A stretch of DNA of 23,165 nucleotides from Chara braunii. Lineage: Eukaryota; Streptophyta; Charophyceae; Charales; Characeae. Each line of letters opens with the position of its first letter. Position 1 is the first letter of the stretch. Below, one piece after another: positions 10,901 through 17,400 of the stretch. A program made the translations under genes and the position numbers. The stretch spans positions 10,009,294 to 10,032,458 of the forward strand of contig BFEA01000001.1 in the NCBI GenBank assembly GCA_003427395.1, in the 5' to 3' direction. Under the pieces are notes generated by a model. It saw only the letters and a list, made by a program, of their open reading frames with translations. It searched no databases and was not told where the DNA came from.

Positions 10901-13900
10901 CAGGAGAAGGAACTTGGGGGCACTATTCTAAAGCGGTTTTACTGGTTGTTCCTCCATGGTGATGAAGCTTTGTACTGAACTGAACGCGGATAATAAGAGT
11001 GGATGGACTTCACGAGTTTATAAAGGAGAGAAATTGGGCTATTCTTCTCGTCCACCTCAAATCACCAGTACACCAAGGCCTGTTTTACCGAACCTACACA
11101 CCACCTGCGCGCCGAGTTTTGCCGAGCCTGGAGGCGGCGGGAACCCGTAGGATAAATTTGTCGGTTGGCACCGGTACCACGCTCTATGCTGGACCTGCTG
11201 CCAGCAGCTGGAATGAAAGGAGGACGTCATTTTCTCATTTCCACTCCTGAGCCACCCCGGCCCTGGCCATAACTGCGGTCAGTTACATTCTGGTGGCGTA
11301 AGAATGCCCCGAATGGACAGGGCTGGCAAGGAATCAATTGCTCGCCGTCTCTCACAGGTAGTCACATCAGAAACAGCTGAGATCCTTCTTTCTTAGGAAA
11401 AAAGGAACAAAAACAAAAAGAATAACGTTATACTAAGCTCTGAACATGGTTGCCTTCACATTCATCCAGGCCTGGCCATACGTGCACTCAGCTACATTCT
11501 GAAAAGTCCTTGCAAGAGACTGCCCTGAAATCTCAGGGGCTGGCAGGCACTCTATTGCTCCCCATCTCTCATGAGAAGTCCCATCAGAAACAACCAAAAA
11601 TTTTCTTTCTTCAAAAAAAAAAAAAAAAAAAAAAAAAAAAGACGAATGGCATACTAAGCTCTCAACGTGATTGCCTTCAGATTCATCCAGGGCTGGCCAT
11701 AACTGCAGTCTGAACGTGATCGCCTTCAGATTCATTCATCCAGGGCTGGCCATAACTGCAATCGGATACATTCTGGAAACTGGTAGCGTTAAGATGCCCT
11801 GCAACATCCCTTTTCTTTTTCTTTTCTTTTTTTTAAGCCCTGCCAGCGAGGCAGGGCATTCTCTATCTTCTGCGGCCGTGCATGTGGAAACATGTGCACG
11901 GCATAAACCAGCAGGATATCTTGCAGTCCATTTGCCCCTTTTCCTTGGGCCCACCAGCTTCCTCCCCCATCACACTACCAGGCTGTCCCGGATCCCTGAA
12001 CTATCCAGAGTAGGTGACGAGATTTTTTCCACAAGGCTGGGGCTGTGTACTAGCGGTTTTGATCTCTGTGTGCATCTGTAAGTGTTCAAGTCATTGGCTG
12101 CAGTGATTTGAGTTGTCTTGGGCAGGTACATGTGTAGGCGGTACTCGACATGGGAAGACAAGGTACATGATTTCACAATAGTCGTATCGTAGTAGAAGAC
12201 GAGGAAAGACATGACTTTCACAAGCAAGCCCTCGTTCACAAGCCAATAACATCAGGCATGGGAAAGGGGTGAAGACCCTCAAAACAACAATCGGGCCAGA
12301 GGCGTACAATAGCACACGACCTGGCATACAATCAGTACCATTTGCAGTCTCTAGAGTTTCAATGCATTCGTTGGCTAGTTCAAGATGTTCATCACTCACT
12401 TTCAGGAGGCCAATGAAGACAGTCATGGCACTCTGCAGCAAGAGCAAACAAGAGACATAAGCACATTCGAGAAGAACAAGGAACCAAAAAAATGATCAGT
12501 CCGTTGACTTTCCAAAACGTAGTGAGGTTCGCCCATAGCTCATGAACAATGCCAGAGTTGATAGGTGGGGTGGTGTTAAACCATTACTCGTCTCAACGGG
12601 GCCCGAAACACAAACAGATCGACGCGCATTGGGCATGAGGCACAGCCCTGATTCGCGAGGGCTAGAGGTGCAATAAATCATCCAGTTTCCAGTTCAAGAA
12701 GTCCGAATTTCGTCGTGCAAGTCTGTGTTCTTGCTGAGTTTCTGTTGAGACCCCTGTTTTGGCTTGCCCATGTGCTGACAGCAAACATTTTCCTTCATAA
12801 TTACCAGACATATGGGCATATACTAGTTTGCCAGGGGACTAACCTGTTCATCGCGGTACTCGTCTCGGTCTCGCAAATATTGGAACTTGAAAGAACAGGA
12901 AAGAGAATTTACACTGCATTCAGTCTCTAGCCTCGTAGGTCTGAGCTCTAGCTGGTTTTCTGCATAATGCAGCTCCTGTGATTACAGCACACCGCCTGTA
13001 GGACTAGGGTTTTCAGCAGTTGGCACGTCCACGACTTGAACCCAGGACAGGGTCTTCGCTGACCACTGCACATTTGCTGGAGCTTAGCCGTTTCAGCCAG
13101 TTTTTTGGGTCATTCCAGACTGGCAGGCCCTCTCGCACATACATGGGGTAGTCCCTTTCAGCTTTTGGCTAATTTTCGTTCCAAGTTTCTGGAGTCGAGA
13201 AGGTGGGGGAAGCGATTTTGCTCGTCATCTAGTAAAGGCAAGATGAGGGTGCAGCCATGGCTGCATAGTGCAACAAGTACTCTAAATAATCATTTTGCTT
13301 CCAATTGTTTTATATCACTCGGGGCCTTCTGGAGTCCGGGTATACATAATTTTTAACTCTTGTCATTTCTGGAGGTCCATACCAAAAAACGAGTTCTTTA
13401 GTTCCAACCAACTGTGGCATGAATAGGTGTTTGAAATGGTTAAGCTTCAAAAGTGAAGCTGTGCATGTTTTTTGCATGAAATTGATGAGATCCCACGTGA
13501 TTCCAAATCGGAGTCAAATAGTTATTTCCGCTCGCCTGGGCTTTTCCTTTTTCTCTTTTGGGTTTCGGCTAGTTGTCTTGGCCGAATCCCTCACAACACA
13601 CCAGCCTTCCACCTTTTTCTCAGCAAGTTCGGTAGGCCCTGATGTCCAGTAGGCCCAGAGCCTGAACACCATCACAGTACCGGGCACACTGGCTTAGATA
13701 TGTTGGACGTACATCCAGTCCCATGATAGAGATTACAGTCTGCAGGAAGCTAGCAGGTCCTACGGAAGCCACTGTGGATGCTAGACAGTCTAGTACATCC
13801 AGTACCAGGATAGAGATTAGTACATCCAACTCCCGATGGACCACGTGTCAGATATCAAACTGGTCGGAACAGTGGCTTCTCGTGTTTCCTAGAGAGTCTA

Positions 13901-14436
13901 GTACATCCAACTCCCTATGTGCTGCCTCGCTGTTTGTTCCTCCTCTCGTCCCTCTTAAGTTCATGTGTCGTGTTGTGGTTTGTCATGCTATGGTGTTGGT
14001 TCCCTGCCCTTTGCCTTGCTGTCCTTTGCCTTCCCCCCTTCCCTCCGTTTGTTTGTGGGGTGTTATTGCGTGTGTTCTGGTCTGTTTGAAAAAGAGGAGG
14101 CGCCACCCACCCCCCTCATTTTGTCTTATTGCCTTCGCATATTTGGCTGCTTTCGACTTTACGGCCCTTTAAATAAGTACCCTCACCACAAATGGACACA
14201 CGAGTAGTTTTACCCCGCCGCGTTGAAAGATCGCCTCCCGCGTCTTGCTTTTTTGCTCACAGTGTGCCGACGCTTTTGGTCGGAGTAGCACGAGTATGAT
14301 GTGTCGTGCTCGTGCGAAACTCATGTGACACACACATGCTACACACACACACACACAGACAGCATCCTGATCAGTCCGTGAAAGTCACACACACACACAC
14401 ACACACAGAGACAACATCCTGATCAGTCCGTGAAAG

Positions 14437-14478
<42 letters not shown>

Positions 14479-17400
14479 CCTCCTGATCAGTCGGTGAAAG
14501 TCCAACGAAACAGTCTGCCACGTTTTTTTTGAGTGTATAGCGAATATGACGACAAAAAAAAAGTGACCGTATTTCTCCATGTTCTCTCGCTGATTCGACA
14601 CGACATGCCCAAGCAGTGTGACAACAACAGCCCTGCCAAAGTCCAACAAAACACTCTGCCACATTCATGTTTTTTTTTTGAGTGTATAGTGAATATGACT
14701 ACACACACCAAAAAAAACAAGCCCAAGCAGTGTGACAACAACAACCCCGCCCCCCTGTTTCGTCCCTCTCAATGGCTGCAGCGGGGCCACTTGTGATTTT
14801 AAATTGAAACATAAGAAGGGCTATTATAATTGAGTCGTTGATGCAATGTCTCCCACCCCAAATATATGACTTGCCCATGAGCTCGACCTCCAACAAAAAC
14901 TGGAGGATTCGATAGAGCACACTGCCAAGGATCCGGACCACGGTCCAATTCTTGAGCAGCTCAAGGCTGACCCCAATAGTCAGCCTGATTATCATGAGTG
15001 TGAGGGTCTCTTGTTCCAACTGTATGGAAAGTTTGACAGGTTGTGTATTCCTAACCATGCGCCTCTCCGAACCCACTTCCTGATTTGCCACATGGCCAGA
15101 GTGGACACTTCGGCTTCCAAAAAACTAACGGAAGCCTACTGCAGCAGTTTGACCGGCCTGATTGACTTCACAGGCATGGTAAAGGTAAGCAAGAGAGGGA
15201 ATTTGTAAATCATGGTGATTGTCGAATGCTTCACATTGTGTCGTTAATTCATATGAACGTCACATTGTTTCCGGACAGAAGACCTAGTTCACTGCAAAAC
15301 TCACTGTGTATGAACACACAGCAGCACTCCTTACAGTCATTGCCTACGATGCATTTTGCAACCGAGTTACTCGCTCGAAGGTGCCTCACCCTTGAGAGGG
15401 GGCTGACATAATGACCTGCAAAATCCCAGACTGAGAGCTCTGCTGTTTTTTTTAGTTTGGTCGTTGGATTATGTGACTTATTAGAGTACTGGTCTCCGCT
15501 GAGATTTCGAAGTCTGTGTGTGCATGTTGCTGAGTTCCCTATGGTTGTGCCTTTGTATGTTGCAGCTAGGCTAGATCCGGTAGGATAGAAAACACTCAAT
15601 CAGGTAGGCTAGTCCCGCGTAGAATGGAAAACACTTGAGTAGCGGGTACAAAACATTAGTACCGGCTGAAGGGATTTTAGAGTCCGGTAAGCTTAGGTCT
15701 AGGGGTACCTGTCCCATAGTCTGAGTCTAGAGCCTGTAGGGAATGATATCAGACCTGCAATGATATCAGACCTGCATGATGTTTCCCTCCGAAGGAGGCA
15801 CGTACCGGTAGTTTGGGAGGCCGAGCGAACTGGAAAGTCACCGCCCAAGGAGGCAGCTGCTCGATATAGCTGCTCGATATATCTTTTGGAGGAGCGAAGT
15901 GCTCCTCATTTTGGGGTGATGACGGATGGAGGATTAAACGAGCATTGCGCAGTTCAAGTTGGCAGTCCCTCATTGCTACTTGTAGGACAGCGATGGTAAA
16001 GCCTCTTTCGCTAGTATAATAACAATTCTCTGGCTGTAGGCGGGGAAGACCAGCATCAAGTTGAAGGGTAATTGCCAGGACGTCTGACGGTGTATACGGG
16101 TGGTGGAGAATGTCAAGACAGATATTAGTTGCAGTCAGACCACAGAGATTGGTGTGGATATCAGGCTGGTGTGTCAGATGCTGGCCAACAATTTGCTGAT
16201 CACCCAGTTGCTGGCCAGTCATTTGCAGATCACCCATGTGGTCTGCGCGTGGCGGGGCACAATTTTGTTTCATCCAAATGATGTCAGTCAGCCATTTGCC
16301 GATCCCCCTTGTGTTCTACACTTTGCGGGGTTAACTGCAATCCAGGCAAATCATGTTCCAATCCCTCGACATTCAGGGCTGCATCCTGAGCAGGGACTGT
16401 CTCCAGAATTGGGAGTGTCCCCTGCGCGGGGACCACACCCTGTTGTAAAGGTGCCCCGTGGATATCTATGGCTGAAGCACACATGAAATACGGTCTCGTG
16501 GCTGCCTGTAGGCAGCCGGACTGTCTACAGGAGCCATAGGAGGAGATATTGCCATTTGGAACAAAGGAACTGGAATAACCCGTAGAGCAGGTACAGAGAG
16601 AATCGGGGCAGACAAAGAAACAAATTGCTGATCCCCAAACAAGCGACAACACGGCATGCCCTCCACAATACACAATATTAGTAGTGGTGTTCCAGACTGA
16701 AGATCAACATGTCTCTGGCAACGAATATGGAAAAATGGGAACAATGGTAACCAGAGACTCTGTTCACAAGCTAGACCGTGGAGGAAATGGAGATGGTGAG
16801 GAGGAACGCAGTCGTCTGCAGCCAAGCACAGAAAGAGATGGAGGGGAGTGGATTGGGCAAGATTTCGAAATAAAGGACGTGAGTGCCGGAGAGACTCTGA
16901 TGCTCTTTGCACTGGAGCTGCGGAAGACGAAGCTGTAGCACTAAAAACTACAGCAGGGGGAATTCCAGCTACATAAATATATATCATCAAACAGAACTGC
17001 CCGGTGACCCGTCGGCAGAGAGGGAGAAGAGGACAACAAACAGGGGGCTGTCACAAATTGTTTCGTCAGAGTTTCACTGACTCGTCAGGAGGCTGAACCC
17101 TCAGTCTGCAGAATCCCCTAACTGATTACGCTGTGAGTGATAATCCACCTTAACCCCGGTTGTGGTTAGGCATCGACTGGCCGACAACTGATACCCTGAG
17201 GTGGGCGCCAACCACTGCCCTCAAGGTACCTGTGATGATTCTGATGAGCACCAAAGCAGACTATCACTCACCCACACCAGATGGAAAACCCTACAGCCTC
17301 CCAGTTCACACCCAATCAATACATAATCCCTAAAAGGATGGAGAGCAAAAGGCAATATACTTAACAAACGACAATTACACAGAACATGCAAAATTAATTG

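Noticed and set aside
12091-12399. Minus-strand frame continuing the microexon ([17 protein letters not shown]...)
   Set aside because: It reads plausibly as protein, but a consensus GTGAGT donor lies at its start and only splicing there joins the C2 domain correctly; no C2 or ArfGAP counterpart exists for it.
13030-13050. tRNA gene or tRNA-derived SINE on the minus strand (GGGTTCAAGTCGTGG, B-box-like)
   Set aside because: The A-box-like word is only about a dozen bases away, no cloverleaf stems form, and no A-rich tail follows.
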